Made by a program: the position numbers and the translations under genes. Shown piece by piece: positions 8,567 to 17,047 of a DNA stretch of 64,000 bases (positions within the stretch are counted from its first letter, which is position 1; every line of letters begins with the position of its first letter). The DNA is from Rhodocyclales bacterium (GTDB taxonomy: Bacteria; Pseudomonadota; Gammaproteobacteria; Burkholderiales; Rhodocyclaceae). The stretch covers positions 124,001 through 188,000 of the forward strand of contig JAQGMG010000017.1 of NCBI GenBank assembly GCA_028292485.1. Direction: 5' to 3'. The notes under the pieces were generated by a model. It searched no databases and was not told the DNA's origin. It saw only the letters and a program-made list of their open reading frames with translations.

Positions 8567-9262
8567 ATGCACATAAATACGCCCGAGAAGACACGCAAGC
8601 TCATCATCGTCGGCGACAGCGCTTTCGCCGAAATCGCCCACGAATACTTCAGCGTCGATTCAGACTACGAAGTCGTCGCCTTCAGCGTGGAGAGCGCCTA
8701 CCTTCGACAAGACAGCCTGCACGGGCTGCCATGTGTGGCCTTCGAGGACATCGAGACGAAATACGCGCCGGCCGATCACGCCGTGTTCGTCGCTGCCACC
8801 TACACGCAGCTCAATCGCCTGCGTACCCGGCTCTCTGCTGCGGCCAAAGCCAAGGGCTACGCGCTGGCGAGCTACATCAGCTCGCGCTCATTCATCTGGC
8901 GCAATGTCGAGATCGGCGAGCATTGCTTCATCTTCGAAGACAACACAGTGCAGCCCTACGTGAAAATCCGCGACAACAATGTGCTGTGGAGCGGCAATCA
9001 CATTGGCCATCACTCGACCATTCACGAGAATTGCTTCATCGCCTCGCATGCAGTCGTATCGGGCTTCTGTGAAATAGGTGCCAACACCTTCCTCGGCGTG
9101 AATGCCACCATCGCCAACAACGTCAATATCGGTCGCGACAACTGGATCGGCCTGGGCGTGACCATTGCCAAGAGCACGCCCGACAACACGCTCTACAAAG
9201 GCGATCGCGCCACCCCGGCGGATATCACGACACGCGCGTTCTTCAAGATTCCGGAAGATTGA
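8567..9262 (+). CDS. Left-handed beta-helix sugar acyltransferase (NeuD/PglD-like)
   Basis: A 231-residue protein. The N-terminal domain (KLIIVGDSAFAEIAHEYF, residues 11-90) resembles the PglD/NeuD nucleotide-sugar-binding Rossmann domain. The rest is hexapeptide repeats ([IV]GxxxxI): VEIGEHCFIFEDNTVQPYVKI, HIGHHSTIHENCFI, CEIGANTFLGVNATI and NIGRDNWIGLGVTI. His residues in GHHSTIH sit where PglD has its catalytic base. It probably transfers an acetyl or other acyl group from CoA to the amino sugar made by the preceding genes, the step done by FdtC or QdtC in known pathways. Donor and position are not determined. The next gene starts after a 4-base gap. Confidence 0.82.
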   Translation: MHINTPEKTRKLIIVGDSAFAEIAHEYFSVDSDYEVVAFSVESAYLRQDSLHGLPCVAFEDIETKYAPADHAVFVAATYTQLNRLRTRLSAAAKAKGYALASYISSRSFIWRNVEIGEHCFIFEDNTVQPYVKIRDNNVLWSGNHIGHHSTIHENCFIASHAVVSGFCEIGANTFLGVNATIANNVNIGRDNWIGLGVTIAKSTPDNTLYKGDRATPADITTRAFFKIPED

Positions 9263-9266
9263 TCTG

Positions 9267-10199
9267 ATGGACTGGCGCAAGCTCGGACTGGTGTTCACGC
9301 CCGACGGCAGTGTGCCGTGGATGCGCACGCACGCCACCACGCCGACGCCGTTCGATCTCGGCGATGGCCGGCTGCGCATCTATATGTCGCCGCGTGATGA
9401 TCACGGCATGAGCCGCGTAGGCTTCGTGGACGTCGATGCCAGCGAGCCAAAACGCGTGCTGCGCGTCTCCGAACGCCCCTGCCTCGACATAGGCAAGCCC
9501 GGCACTTTCGACGACAACGGCGCGCTATGCACCAGTGTTTTACGGCTCGATGACGGCAACATGCTGATGTACTACGTCGGTTTCGAACTCTGCACGCACG
9601 TCCGCTATCGGCTGCTGACCGGTGCGGCCTTGAGCCGCGATGACGGCGAGACCTTCGAGCGCGTAGAGCCCACTGCCATTCTCGAGCGCAGCCCGACAGA
9701 GTTGTATTTCCGTTGCGGTGCCTGTGTCGTGCGTGACGAGGGCAGCAAGGAGAGGCGATTCCGCATGTGGTACATCGCCGGTAGCGAATGGATCAGGCTG
9801 GGCGGCAAGGACGTCCCCGTCTATGAACTACGCTACATGGAGTCGCGCGATGGTCTGGACTGGCCGCGCGAAGGTAAGACCGTGATGCGTCTGACAGCGG
9901 ATGAGCACGGTTTCGGTCGCCCCTGGGTGGTCCGCGAAGACGGCATCTTCAAGCTCTACTATTCGATTCGCAGCATTTCGCTGCGCGGCTACCGGCTTGG
10001 CTATGCGGAATCACTCGACGGGCAGGACTGGACGCGTCTCGATGCACGAGCCGGGCTTGATGTATCGGAATCGGGCTGGGACAGCGAAGAGATCATGTAT
10101 TCGGCCGTCATGCATAGCGGCGGTCGTTGTTACGCTTTCTACAACGGCAATGATTTTGGGCGCACCGGCTTCGGCGTCGCTGTGCGGGAGGCCGCGTGA
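9267..10199 (+). CDS. Beta-propeller glycosidase-like protein (GH43/GH130 type)
   Basis: A 310-residue protein starting at ATG 9267, just after the acyltransferase stop; the longer upstream frame lies inside that gene. It shows repeated beta-propeller blades: IYMSPRDDHGMSRVGFVDVD, MLMYYVGFEL, RFRMWYIAGSEW, YELRYMESRDGLDWPREG, FKLYYSIRS, RLGYAESLDGQDW, GRCYAFYNGNDFG. The phrase W[YN] plus S.DG..W is typical of five-bladed propellers in glycoside hydrolase and phosphorylase families. No signal peptide is seen, so it probably acts in the cytoplasm, which is unusual for a hydrolase and hints at a sugar-nucleotide or glycosyl-intermediate role. Catalytic residues were not assigned. Confidence 0.65.
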   Translation: MDWRKLGLVFTPDGSVPWMRTHATTPTPFDLGDGRLRIYMSPRDDHGMSRVGFVDVDASEPKRVLRVSERPCLDIGKPGTFDDNGALCTSVLRLDDGNMLMYYVGFELCTHVRYRLLTGAALSRDDGETFERVEPTAILERSPTELYFRCGACVVRDEGSKERRFRMWYIAGSEWIRLGGKDVPVYELRYMESRDGLDWPREGKTVMRLTADEHGFGRPWVVREDGIFKLYYSIRSISLRGYRLGYAESLDGQDWTRLDARAGLDVSESGWDSEEIMYSAVMHSGGRCYAFYNGNDFGRTGFGVAVREAA

Positions 10200-11203
10200 A
10201 GCTGAGCATCTCGCGTTTTGACAACGAACGCGATTCCCGTGAATGGGATGCCTTGTGCCGCGCGGCACCCATGGCCACCTTTCTGCACACGCGTGCATTC
10301 CTGTCTTATCACGGTGACCGCTTCGAAGATGCATCGCGCGTATTGCGCGATGAGCGCGGCCTCATGATTGCGGTCTTGCCGGCGGCACGCCAGCCCGGTC
10401 AGTCAGACACCGTGTGCACCCACCCCGGCGCAAGCTTCGGTGGTCTTGTTCATGCTGGCGATCTGCTCGGCGAAGACCTCATCAAGGCGCTCGCAATGAT
10501 CTGCATGGATTATCGCGGCAGCGGTTTCAGCAGCCTGCGCTACAAACTCACGCCACACATCTATCACCGCTGGCCCGCCGACGACGACCGTTACGCTTTG
10601 TGGCGTCTGGGTGCTGGTGCTACGCAGTATCGCTGCGATCTCTCCAGCGCCATCGACCTCGCTGCGCGTGGCACGCCCAACAGCCGTCGGCGCCGCGCCC
10701 TGCGCAACGCCCAGACTGCCGCGCTGACGATCCATGACGACACTACAAAGCTCGAATCATTCTGGCACGTTCTCGCAGCCAACCTGGCAGAGCGCCACGA
10801 CGCTAAACCCGTGCATAGCCTGCAGGAGATCCAGCTGCTGGCGGGCCGCTTTCCCGACGAGATCGCGCTGCTGACGGCGCAGGTCAGTGGCAATATCGAA
10901 GCCGGCGTGTTGCTGTTCCTCTCGGCGCGCGTGTGCCATGCACAGTACATAGCCTGTAGCGCGGCCGGGCGAGCGGTAAATGCGCTGGATGCGCTATTCG
11001 AGCAAGGCATCCATAAAGCCCATCAGCTTGGTTGCCGTTATTTCGACTTCGGCATCTCAAACGAAGACGAAGGTCGGCACCTCAATACGGGGCTCTATCA
11101 GTTCAAGTCCGAGTTTGGCGGTGGCGGTGTCGCGCACGCTTTCTACGATCTGCCTCTGGATGCGAAATTAGCGGAGAGCTGCGATGCCATTCTCAAAAAT
11201 TGA
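10196..11203 (+). CDS. FemAB-like GNAT acyltransferase
   Basis: A 335-residue protein with a GTG start that overlaps the preceding TGA (GTGA), indicating translational coupling. It matches the layout of the FemAB/BioF2-like acetyltransferase group: EWDALCRAAPMATFLHTRAFLSYHGDRFED at the start, then a C-terminal GNAT half with AGVLLFLSARVCHAQYIACS, AVNALDALFEQGIHKAHQLGC and YFDFGISNEDEGRHLNTGLYQFKSEFGG. The last stretch is the usual FemAB signature near the acceptor site. It could add an amino-acid or acyl decoration to the amino sugar. Substrate unknown. Confidence 0.72.
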   Translation: MKLSISRFDNERDSREWDALCRAAPMATFLHTRAFLSYHGDRFEDASRVLRDERGLMIAVLPAARQPGQSDTVCTHPGASFGGLVHAGDLLGEDLIKALAMICMDYRGSGFSSLRYKLTPHIYHRWPADDDRYALWRLGAGATQYRCDLSSAIDLAARGTPNSRRRRALRNAQTAALTIHDDTTKLESFWHVLAANLAERHDAKPVHSLQEIQLLAGRFPDEIALLTAQVSGNIEAGVLLFLSARVCHAQYIACSAAGRAVNALDALFEQGIHKAHQLGCRYFDFGISNEDEGRHLNTGLYQFKSEFGGGGVAHAFYDLPLDAKLAESCDAILKN

Positions 11204-11263
11204 GTCAAAGACTGAGTCAGCGCTTCACCGCCGGGGGGCGGATAGCAATATGGGAGACCACAC

Positions 11264-13312
11264 ATGATGGCAACATCCCGCGAACAGTCCTTGCAGGCTG
11301 ACGAGAACGCCGAGCGCCTTTATCAGGACTCGCTCGCCGCCGCACGCCAAGGTCATTGGCAGCAGGCGCTAGCGCTCGTCGAGCAGGCCGCCGCGCTGCA
11401 CCCATACAGTGCGAACTACCATGCGCACACCGGCTGCGCGCTATTCATGCTGGGTGAATATGCCAGAGCGACCGACAGCCTCGTGCGCGCCATTGATCTC
11501 GATGGCAACCATGTGGCCGCGCTGAACAACCTCGCCTACATCTACAACCAGGCCGCCTGCTACGGCAGGGCCGAGGCCCTGCTGCAACGTTCGGTGTCTC
11601 TCGTTCCGGATCAGGCCGAAGCCTGGCTCAGCCTGTGCTTTGCCGCACAGCACCTGGACTATCGCGAAGACGACGCCGTGCGCTACGCCTCACGGGCCGT
11701 CGAGCTCAGCCCGCACAGCGCGTTTCCGTACACTTACCTGAGCCGCGCGAAATTGACCCAAGGCGATTTGCCCGGCGCGCTGGAAGCCATTCAGATTGCG
11801 GCGAGCCTCGACCCCGGCAATCCCGCTTACCAGTACCGCGCGGGTGTCTGCCTGCTCGAAATGGACCGCGTCGCGGAAGCGATAGACGCCTTTCAGGCAG
11901 CGCTGGTGCTGGACCCTGAGCACTGCGATACCTGGCAGGCCCTCGCCGAGTACCTCTACAAGATCGAAGATTTCGCTGCCGCCGAAGAGGCCTGCAGGCA
12001 CGCCGAGCTGGGTGCGGCCAGCCTGATCCCGGTCCACGAGTTGCTCGCCAGAATCCTGTTCGTCACTGGCCGCTATGCCGAAGCCAAGCGCCTGTTCGAC
12101 GACAACACCACCGCCTTTCTCACGGCCAACAAGATCAAGGCACGCAAATCGCACAGCGGCTGGGCGCCGGTGCAGTCCGTCGCGAGCTGGAGCAAGAGTG
12201 AGTCACTCAACCTGGTGCCCATGCTGCCCGAACGCGTGCTGCAGACAGAAGACGCGCTGTGCTTCGGTGCCACGCCCGAAGGCGCGCGCGCCGAACCTGT
12301 CACCCTGCCCGCCGCCTACGTCGCCGAAGTCGACAATGCGCTGATCATGCCGGGCCACGAGCTGATCCTGGTCGACGGGGAAAAGCATGTGCTCTACGAC
12401 CGGCTGGCGTTCTTCCGGGACTGGCACGCATTGCGCGCGGATGAATACGTGCCGATGTGCTCGGACACGCATGTCTTCTTCCAGGCCATGGAAATAGCGC
12501 CAGAACGCATCGAGGCCGGTATCTTCCTGCTCACCGAGGCGATGAACAATTATGCTCACTGGATATCCGAGCAATTGCCCAGGCTGCGTCTCCTCGAACA
12601 GATGTCGCAATACGACGGCATGCCCATCCTGATATCCGACGGCCTCTACCCACAGCAGATCGAAGCGCTGGAATTCATCGTACAGGGCAGATACCCCATT
12701 CGCATACTTGACCTCAAGCACACATTCGAGGTCGGGCGCCTGATCTATCCCTCCATCCTGACCGCTTATCACAAGCGCCGATATCGCCCCAGCGAGCGTG
12801 CATCGGCAACCGACGGTGCGCTGCACCCGGAGGCAATCCACTATCTGCGTGAGCGCATCCTGCCACGTGCTGGCAGCGTGCCAGGCAAGCGGCGCAGGCT
12901 GTGGATTTCGCGCCGCAAACAGTTCCGCAGAGGTCAGCGCCGCCTGCTTAACGAAACCGATCTGGAAGCACTGTTTTTGTCCTACGGTTTCGAATCTGTC
13001 ATGCCGGAAAACATGAGCTTCATCGAACAGGTGAAATTGTTTTCAGAGGCAGAGATGATCGCGGGCCCCGGTGGTTCGGCATTCATGAACATGGTGTTCG
13101 CCCATGACGATGCGCGCATCCTGATCCTGACCAAGGATCACCCGGAGGTGAACTACCACTACTTCTCAAATATCGCGCGCATCATCGGTCAATCGGTTGC
13201 CTACGTTTGCGGCGAGACCGTCAAGAATCACGGTGTACTTGGCTTCGAAACCGACTACACCGTCGACCTTGCGATCACGCGCGAGGCAATAGAGAAATTC
13301 CTGCTCGCCTGA
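11264..13312 (+). CDS. TPR protein with GT61-type glycosyltransferase domain
   Basis: A 682-residue cytoplasmic protein. Residues 20-270 hold at least six TPR units (YHAHTGCALFMLGEYARATD, ALNNLAYIYNQAACYGRAEA, YQYRAGVCLLEMDRVAEAID). Residues 400-680 match the GT61/DUF563 domain: NNYAHWISEQLPRLRLLEQM, RRLWISRRKQFRR, ETDLEALFLSYGFESVMPENMSFIEQVKLFSEAEMIAGPGGSAFMNMVFA. The PGGSAFMN loop is characteristic. TPR plus GT61 parallels the TPR plus GT41 proteins earlier in the cluster, suggesting protein acceptors. It starts 60 bases after the GNAT gene. Confidence 0.8.
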   Translation: MMATSREQSLQADENAERLYQDSLAAARQGHWQQALALVEQAAALHPYSANYHAHTGCALFMLGEYARATDSLVRAIDLDGNHVAALNNLAYIYNQAACYGRAEALLQRSVSLVPDQAEAWLSLCFAAQHLDYREDDAVRYASRAVELSPHSAFPYTYLSRAKLTQGDLPGALEAIQIAASLDPGNPAYQYRAGVCLLEMDRVAEAIDAFQAALVLDPEHCDTWQALAEYLYKIEDFAAAEEACRHAELGAASLIPVHELLARILFVTGRYAEAKRLFDDNTTAFLTANKIKARKSHSGWAPVQSVASWSKSESLNLVPMLPERVLQTEDALCFGATPEGARAEPVTLPAAYVAEVDNALIMPGHELILVDGEKHVLYDRLAFFRDWHALRADEYVPMCSDTHVFFQAMEIAPERIEAGIFLLTEAMNNYAHWISEQLPRLRLLEQMSQYDGMPILISDGLYPQQIEALEFIVQGRYPIRILDLKHTFEVGRLIYPSILTAYHKRRYRPSERASATDGALHPEAIHYLRERILPRAGSVPGKRRRLWISRRKQFRRGQRRLLNETDLEALFLSYGFESVMPENMSFIEQVKLFSEAEMIAGPGGSAFMNMVFAHDDARILILTKDHPEVNYHYFSNIARIIGQSVAYVCGETVKNHGVLGFETDYTVDLAITREAIEKFLLA

Positions 13313-13341
13313 TGGGCGCAGAACCACGGAGACATACGGCA

Positions 13342-14067
13342 ATGCACGGGCTTATCGAAGTACCCAGCCAGCTCATCGACGGTCAGATCCGCCCTGAACT
13401 GAGTGACCCGGACATTGCCGATGCCCTCATGGAGCAACGGCAGATCGTCATGCTCAAGCACATCATGCCGCCCGAAACGCTGAATGCCATTCGCATCGCG
13501 GTGCACGAGTGGGGAAAAGATATGCCGGTCGCGCCTGCCGGCAGTGCGCTCGACGAGAATTTCCACGCATTCGAATCCGGCATCTCGCCGCGTCAGAAAA
13601 CGCTGCACACCTACCACGCCTACAACTTCAACCAGATCATGCGTCTGCCTGCGGCGCTGCGCGATCTGCTGCTGTCGGTTTTCGAGCCCATGCGCAAATT
13701 CCAGAACCGTATCTCCGGCGAGAACTCAGGCTGGGATCTCGATAGCAGTGGCAAGAAGCTGCATCCGCAGGTCATCCACTACCCCTCGGGCGGCGGCATG
13801 TTCGCAGCGCACGTACACCCTCTTCTGCCACAACGACTCGGGCTGATCCTGTCCATTTCGCAGAGAGGTCGTGACTTCACAACGGGTGGCGCGGGGTTTG
13901 AGTTGCCCGACGGCACGCTCGTGGATCCAGCAGCACACCACGATCTATCGGATATGGTGATGTTCCGCTACGACCTGCGGCACTGGGTCAGCTTCGTCGA
14001 CCAGGAGCTGGCGCTCGATCGCAATGCGATACGCGGACGCTGGGTCATGGTGCTTCCTTACTACTGA
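13342..14067 (+). CDS. 2OG-Fe(II) oxygenase-like protein
   Basis: A 241-residue protein starting at ATG 13342. The C-terminal half has jelly-roll oxygenase features: HPQVIHYPSGGGMFAAHVHP (first metal-ligand region, His157 and His159), GAGFELPDGTLVD, DMVMFRYDLRHWVSFVD with a distal His214, and a following Arg (GRWVMV) where 2-oxoglutarate is usually held. The usual HxD/E motif appears as HxH, so iron ligation or co-substrate use may differ. It could hydroxylate or epimerise the glycan or its carrier; this is inference. It lies 29 bases after the GT61 gene on the same strand. Confidence 0.55.
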   Translation: MHGLIEVPSQLIDGQIRPELSDPDIADALMEQRQIVMLKHIMPPETLNAIRIAVHEWGKDMPVAPAGSALDENFHAFESGISPRQKTLHTYHAYNFNQIMRLPAALRDLLLSVFEPMRKFQNRISGENSGWDLDSSGKKLHPQVIHYPSGGGMFAAHVHPLLPQRLGLILSISQRGRDFTTGGAGFELPDGTLVDPAAHHDLSDMVMFRYDLRHWVSFVDQELALDRNAIRGRWVMVLPYY

Positions 14068-14111
14068 CCGCTCGCTCGCCTGCGATCCGTTCAACCATCA
14101 CGGTGACTCAT

Positions 14112-14867
14112 ATGACCAAACCAATTACATCGCAAACCCAGTCCTCTGAAAAGGCGCTCGCCGTACGCCAGAAGCTGTTCGACCTCTTTGCCGCGCGCGC
14201 ATTGCCCGACGAGGAATTGATGGTCAATCTGTCGCTGTACATGCGCAGCGGTGTCCTGGCGAAGATGCTTTTCCTCAACGAGATGTACGAGAAGATCATC
14301 AAGCTGCCGGGAGTCATCATGGAGTTCGGTGTCTGGCGCGGCCAGAGCATCGTACTTTTCGAAAACCTGCGGGCGGTTCACGAACCCTACAACCATTCAA
14401 GGCGCATATACGGGTTCGATACTTTTGACGGATACCCCGAGATTGGCGAGCATGACAAACGCTCCGACATCATCAGCGAGAATACTTACGCCGTCGGCGC
14501 CGATTACGTGAGCTACCTCGAAGAACTGATCGATTATCACGAACAGGAAAACGTGATGTCGCACATCAAGAAGCACTCCCTCATCAAGGGGGATGCCAGC
14601 ATCACATGCCCACAACTTTTCAAGGACCGCCCTGAAACGCTGGTAGCCATGGCCTATTTCGACATGGCGCTCTACAAGCCGACCAAAGCCTGTCTCGAAG
14701 TTATCTTGCCGCGCATGGTCAAGGGCGGAATTATTGTGTTCGATGAACTATGCCATCCGGATTACCCAGGCGAAACGCAGGCATTCATGGAAACCATCGG
14801 CCCGCAGCGCTTCACGATGACCCGCTCACGCTTCCTGCCGGATCGGGTGTTCGTGACGATCGGATAA
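14112..14867 (+). CDS. TylF/macrocin O-methyltransferase-like protein
   Basis: A 251-residue protein from ATG 14112; an in-frame GTG at 14103 would add three residues. It matches the TylF family: GVIMEFGVWRGQSIVLFENL (SAM-binding motif I, EFGVxxG), RRIYGFDTFDGYPE, HSLIKGDASITCPQLF, MAYFDMALYKPTKACLEVI and KGGIIVFDELCHPDYPGE with the metal-binding Asp region. TylF enzymes O-methylate deoxy sugars using Mg2+. As the last + strand gene of the cluster it would add a methyl group to the glycan. The substrate is inferred from family and context. Confidence 0.8.
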   Translation: MTKPITSQTQSSEKALAVRQKLFDLFAARALPDEELMVNLSLYMRSGVLAKMLFLNEMYEKIIKLPGVIMEFGVWRGQSIVLFENLRAVHEPYNHSRRIYGFDTFDGYPEIGEHDKRSDIISENTYAVGADYVSYLEELIDYHEQENVMSHIKKHSLIKGDASITCPQLFKDRPETLVAMAYFDMALYKPTKACLEVILPRMVKGGIIVFDELCHPDYPGETQAFMETIGPQRFTMTRSRFLPDRVFVTIG

Positions 14868-14879
14868 AGCTTGGATCCC

Positions 14880-14951
14880 GTAGGGTGGAGTGCCAACTCC
14901 ACCATGTGCGCTCCAATAACGGACTCTGGTGGAGTTGGCACTCCACCCTAC
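14880..14951. repeat. GTAGGG-family palindrome, 25-bp perfect arms
   Basis: The left arm, 14880-14904, begins GTAGGGTGGAGTGCCAACTC. The right arm, 14927-14951, is its exact reverse complement. The loop is 22 bases. It lies between the convergent methyltransferase and sulfotransferase genes, so it could act as a bidirectional terminator. Other members: 27593, 42708, 45830, 48819, 51863, 52020 and 56670. Confidence 0.9.
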
Positions 14952-14994
14952 GAAAACTTCCGTCAAAAATCAGGGGAGGCCATCACCGTCCAGC

Positions 14995-15828
14995 TTACGA
15001 AGCTGCGGTGAACGGGTACCCGAAACGATCCATGAAAGATTTCAAGTACAGCTCGACGTTCAATATGTTCTCGAGAGTCATCTGCGCTTTATAAGCGTCG
15101 ACGCGCGTGTCGATGACTGGCTGTTTGAAAGACAGTGAGTACCAGGGGTTCGACGAATGATCCTCGGGAATATCGACCTGCTCCATACCATCCAGATCGA
15201 GTGAAAGACTGGTAAAGGCCGCAAGCTCGCTAAGTGTCTTTGGGTCGCGCGCCACGATGTCTTCGTAACGTACGGCGAGCACATCACCCTCTTCCTTTCT
15301 GGCTTCCAGTGCAGCCAGGAATGGCGCAGTGTAAGACATGGCCATATCAATGGCAGGGACAATGTCATCAGGCATATCCTGTCGCTTGCGTACGTTCATC
15401 AGGGACGCCACGATGTCTCGCGGATCACGTGCGAGGAAAACCGTGCGCACAGGGAGGTCGAACAGCTGATGAAGGCGGGCAGCGTGCCGGCAAAGATCCG
15501 GTGCTTTGAGAACCAGGGGCCGGCCAGGATGGCCGAGATGTTCAACCACGTTGGCAAGCAAATCATTCGACAACAATTTATAGGCGTGATCGAGAGCATC
15601 CTCATCCGGCGCATACGGCGTATTTTTATATGGATCGTTGGCGACAATCAGCGAGGCGCGCCCATCCAGAATCCTGACGAACATGTCGCATTCAGGAAGC
15701 ATGTTGTGCCCGGCAGCCCGAGAAAGCAGCGACGCCAACATCGAACTTCCTGCGCGAGGCGGGCTCACGACGACAATCAGATTGCTCGGCAATGGACGGG
15801 AACTCTTTTTGTGTTCCGATGTGGTCAT
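14995..15828 (-). CDS. Sulfotransferase family protein
   Basis: A 277-residue protein with both PAPS-binding signatures: IVVVSPPRAGSSMLASLLS (5'-phosphosulfate loop, about residues 18-36) and TVFLARDPRDIVASLMNVRKR (3'-phosphate motif, about residues 130-150). It would move a sulfuryl group from PAPS to a sugar hydroxyl or amine. It has no signal peptide or membrane segment, so it is cytoplasmic. It faces the glycan cluster and probably adds a late modification. A fragment of another sulfotransferase lies directly upstream (15885-15998). Confidence 0.82.
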   Translation of the reverse strand: MTTSEHKKSSRPLPSNLIVVVSPPRAGSSMLASLLSRAAGHNMLPECDMFVRILDGRASLIVANDPYKNTPYAPDEDALDHAYKLLSNDLLANVVEHLGHPGRPLVLKAPDLCRHAARLHQLFDLPVRTVFLARDPRDIVASLMNVRKRQDMPDDIVPAIDMAMSYTAPFLAALEARKEEGDVLAVRYEDIVARDPKTLSELAAFTSLSLDLDGMEQVDIPEDHSSNPWYSLSFKQPVIDTRVDAYKAQMTLENILNVELYLKSFMDRFGYPFTAAS

Positions 15829-15884
15829 CGTGACAGCGCTCCTGGAAATCGAATATTTCAGACTAAGTCATGAAAGCGTAATGC

Positions 15885-15998
15885 TCAACGATCTCTGCCG
15901 TCGAAGCAATTCGCCTCCTTCTCGGGCACGAACAGTACGTCCGGATGCTGGCCGAGCAAGTATTGCAAAGGCGTCTTCTCCAGCGACCCACAGGCCGC
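15885..15998 (-). pseudogene. Fragment of a second sulfotransferase gene
   Basis: The reverse strand reads GSLEKTPLQYLLGQHPDVLF then VPEKEANCFDGR before a stop, with another in-frame stop just upstream at 15999-16001. The pattern TPLQYLLxQHPDVxxxPxKExNxF is the segment that follows the P-loop in sulfotransferases. No flanking domain is present, so it is a remnant of about 37 codons. The rest of the 15829-16101 gap shows no gene. Confidence 0.5.
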
Positions 15999-16101
15999 TC
16001 ATTGACAGATATCCAGCCTTGATGATTTCACGAATGCGGGCACGAGCAAGCCATGCACAACAAGGAGTTTGACGGGTAATTCCGGAGACGATCCGACGAG
16101 C

Positions 16102-17040
16102 TCAAAACAAAACGTCCCGCGACACGCCACGCCGCTTGATGAGGCGACGTAGCTGTGCCAATGCCTCAAGCTGAATCTGTCGTACACGCTCGCGCGTCAG
16201 GTCCATTTGCGAAGCCAGATCTTCAAGCGTAAGCACCTCGACGTCATCTATGCCGTAGCGATATTGAATAACGAGGCGTTGCTTGTCGGTAAGCTGCGCA
16301 ATCCACTCGCGAATCAGCGATTCGACTTCGGCATTGTGGATATTGAGCTCGGGGCTGATGGCCTGCTCGTCGGCAATCGACTCGCCGATCGACAAATTGG
16401 GGTCGATGTCGAGGGGCGCATCGAGCGACGCGGTATGCTCATTGAGTGCCAACACAGCACGCACTTCCTCGACCGGTTTATCCAGGCGTGCGGCAATGGC
16501 TTCGGGTGTTGCGCCGCCGCCATTGCTGGCCTCGATCTGACGCTGCGCACGCAGCACCTGGTTGAGTTCCTTGACGACGTGCACTGGCAGGCGAATCGTG
16601 CGCGACTGATTCATGATCGCGCGTTCGATATTCTGGCGTATCCACCAGGTTGCATAGGTCGAGAAACGGAAACCGCGCTCGGGGTCGAATTTGTCGAGCG
16701 CGTGCATCAGCCCGAGGTTGCCCTCTTCGACCAGATCCAGCAACGGGATGCCGCGATTGAGGTAATGCTTGGCGATGTTCACAACCAGACGCAGGTTGTG
16801 CTCGATCATCTTCTGGCGCGCTTCGAAATCGCCCAGCTTCACACGGCGCGACAGGATGCCTTCCTGCTCCGCGGTGAGCAGCGGGTTTATGCCGATTTCA
16901 TTGAGATAAATCTGCGTGACGTCGTTGAGGAATTCGCTCTCGGGAACGACGGCGGGGACAACATCAGCGAATGCCTCGAGTTCGGCAGGAACGTCTGATT
17001 CCTTCTCATCCGGTTCATCGAGGAATTCCGGCTCTGCCAT
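16102..17040 (-). CDS. rpoS: RNA polymerase sigma factor RpoS
   Basis: A 312-residue sigma-70-family factor for stationary phase and general stress. Start chosen at [14 protein letters not shown]. Region 1.2/2: [52 protein letters not shown] and [18 protein letters not shown] (-10 recognition). Region 3: [13 protein letters not shown]. Region 4: [21 protein letters not shown] (-35 recognition helix). Its place directly after nlpD is the conserved enterobacterial and betaproteobacterial arrangement. In known systems the main rpoS promoter lies within nlpD; none was identified by eye here. Confidence 0.95.
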   Translation of the reverse strand: MAEPEFLDEPDEKESDVPAELEAFADVVPAVVPESEFLNDVTQIYLNEIGINPLLTAEQEGILSRRVKLGDFEARQKMIEHNLRLVVNIAKHYLNRGIPLLDLVEEGNLGLMHALDKFDPERGFRFSTYATWWIRQNIERAIMNQSRTIRLPVHVVKELNQVLRAQRQIEASNGGGATPEAIAARLDKPVEEVRAVLALNEHTASLDAPLDIDPNLSIGESIADEQAISPELNIHNAEVESLIREWIAQLTDKQRLVIQYRYGIDDVEVLTLEDLASQMDLTRERVRQIQLEALAQLRRLIKRRGVSRDVLF

Positions 17041-17047
17041 GTGTGCC

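Noticed and set aside
16207-16998. Open frame antisense to rpoS (about 260 codons)
   Set aside because: rpoS motifs are unmistakable on the - strand; the antisense translation has no recognisable features.
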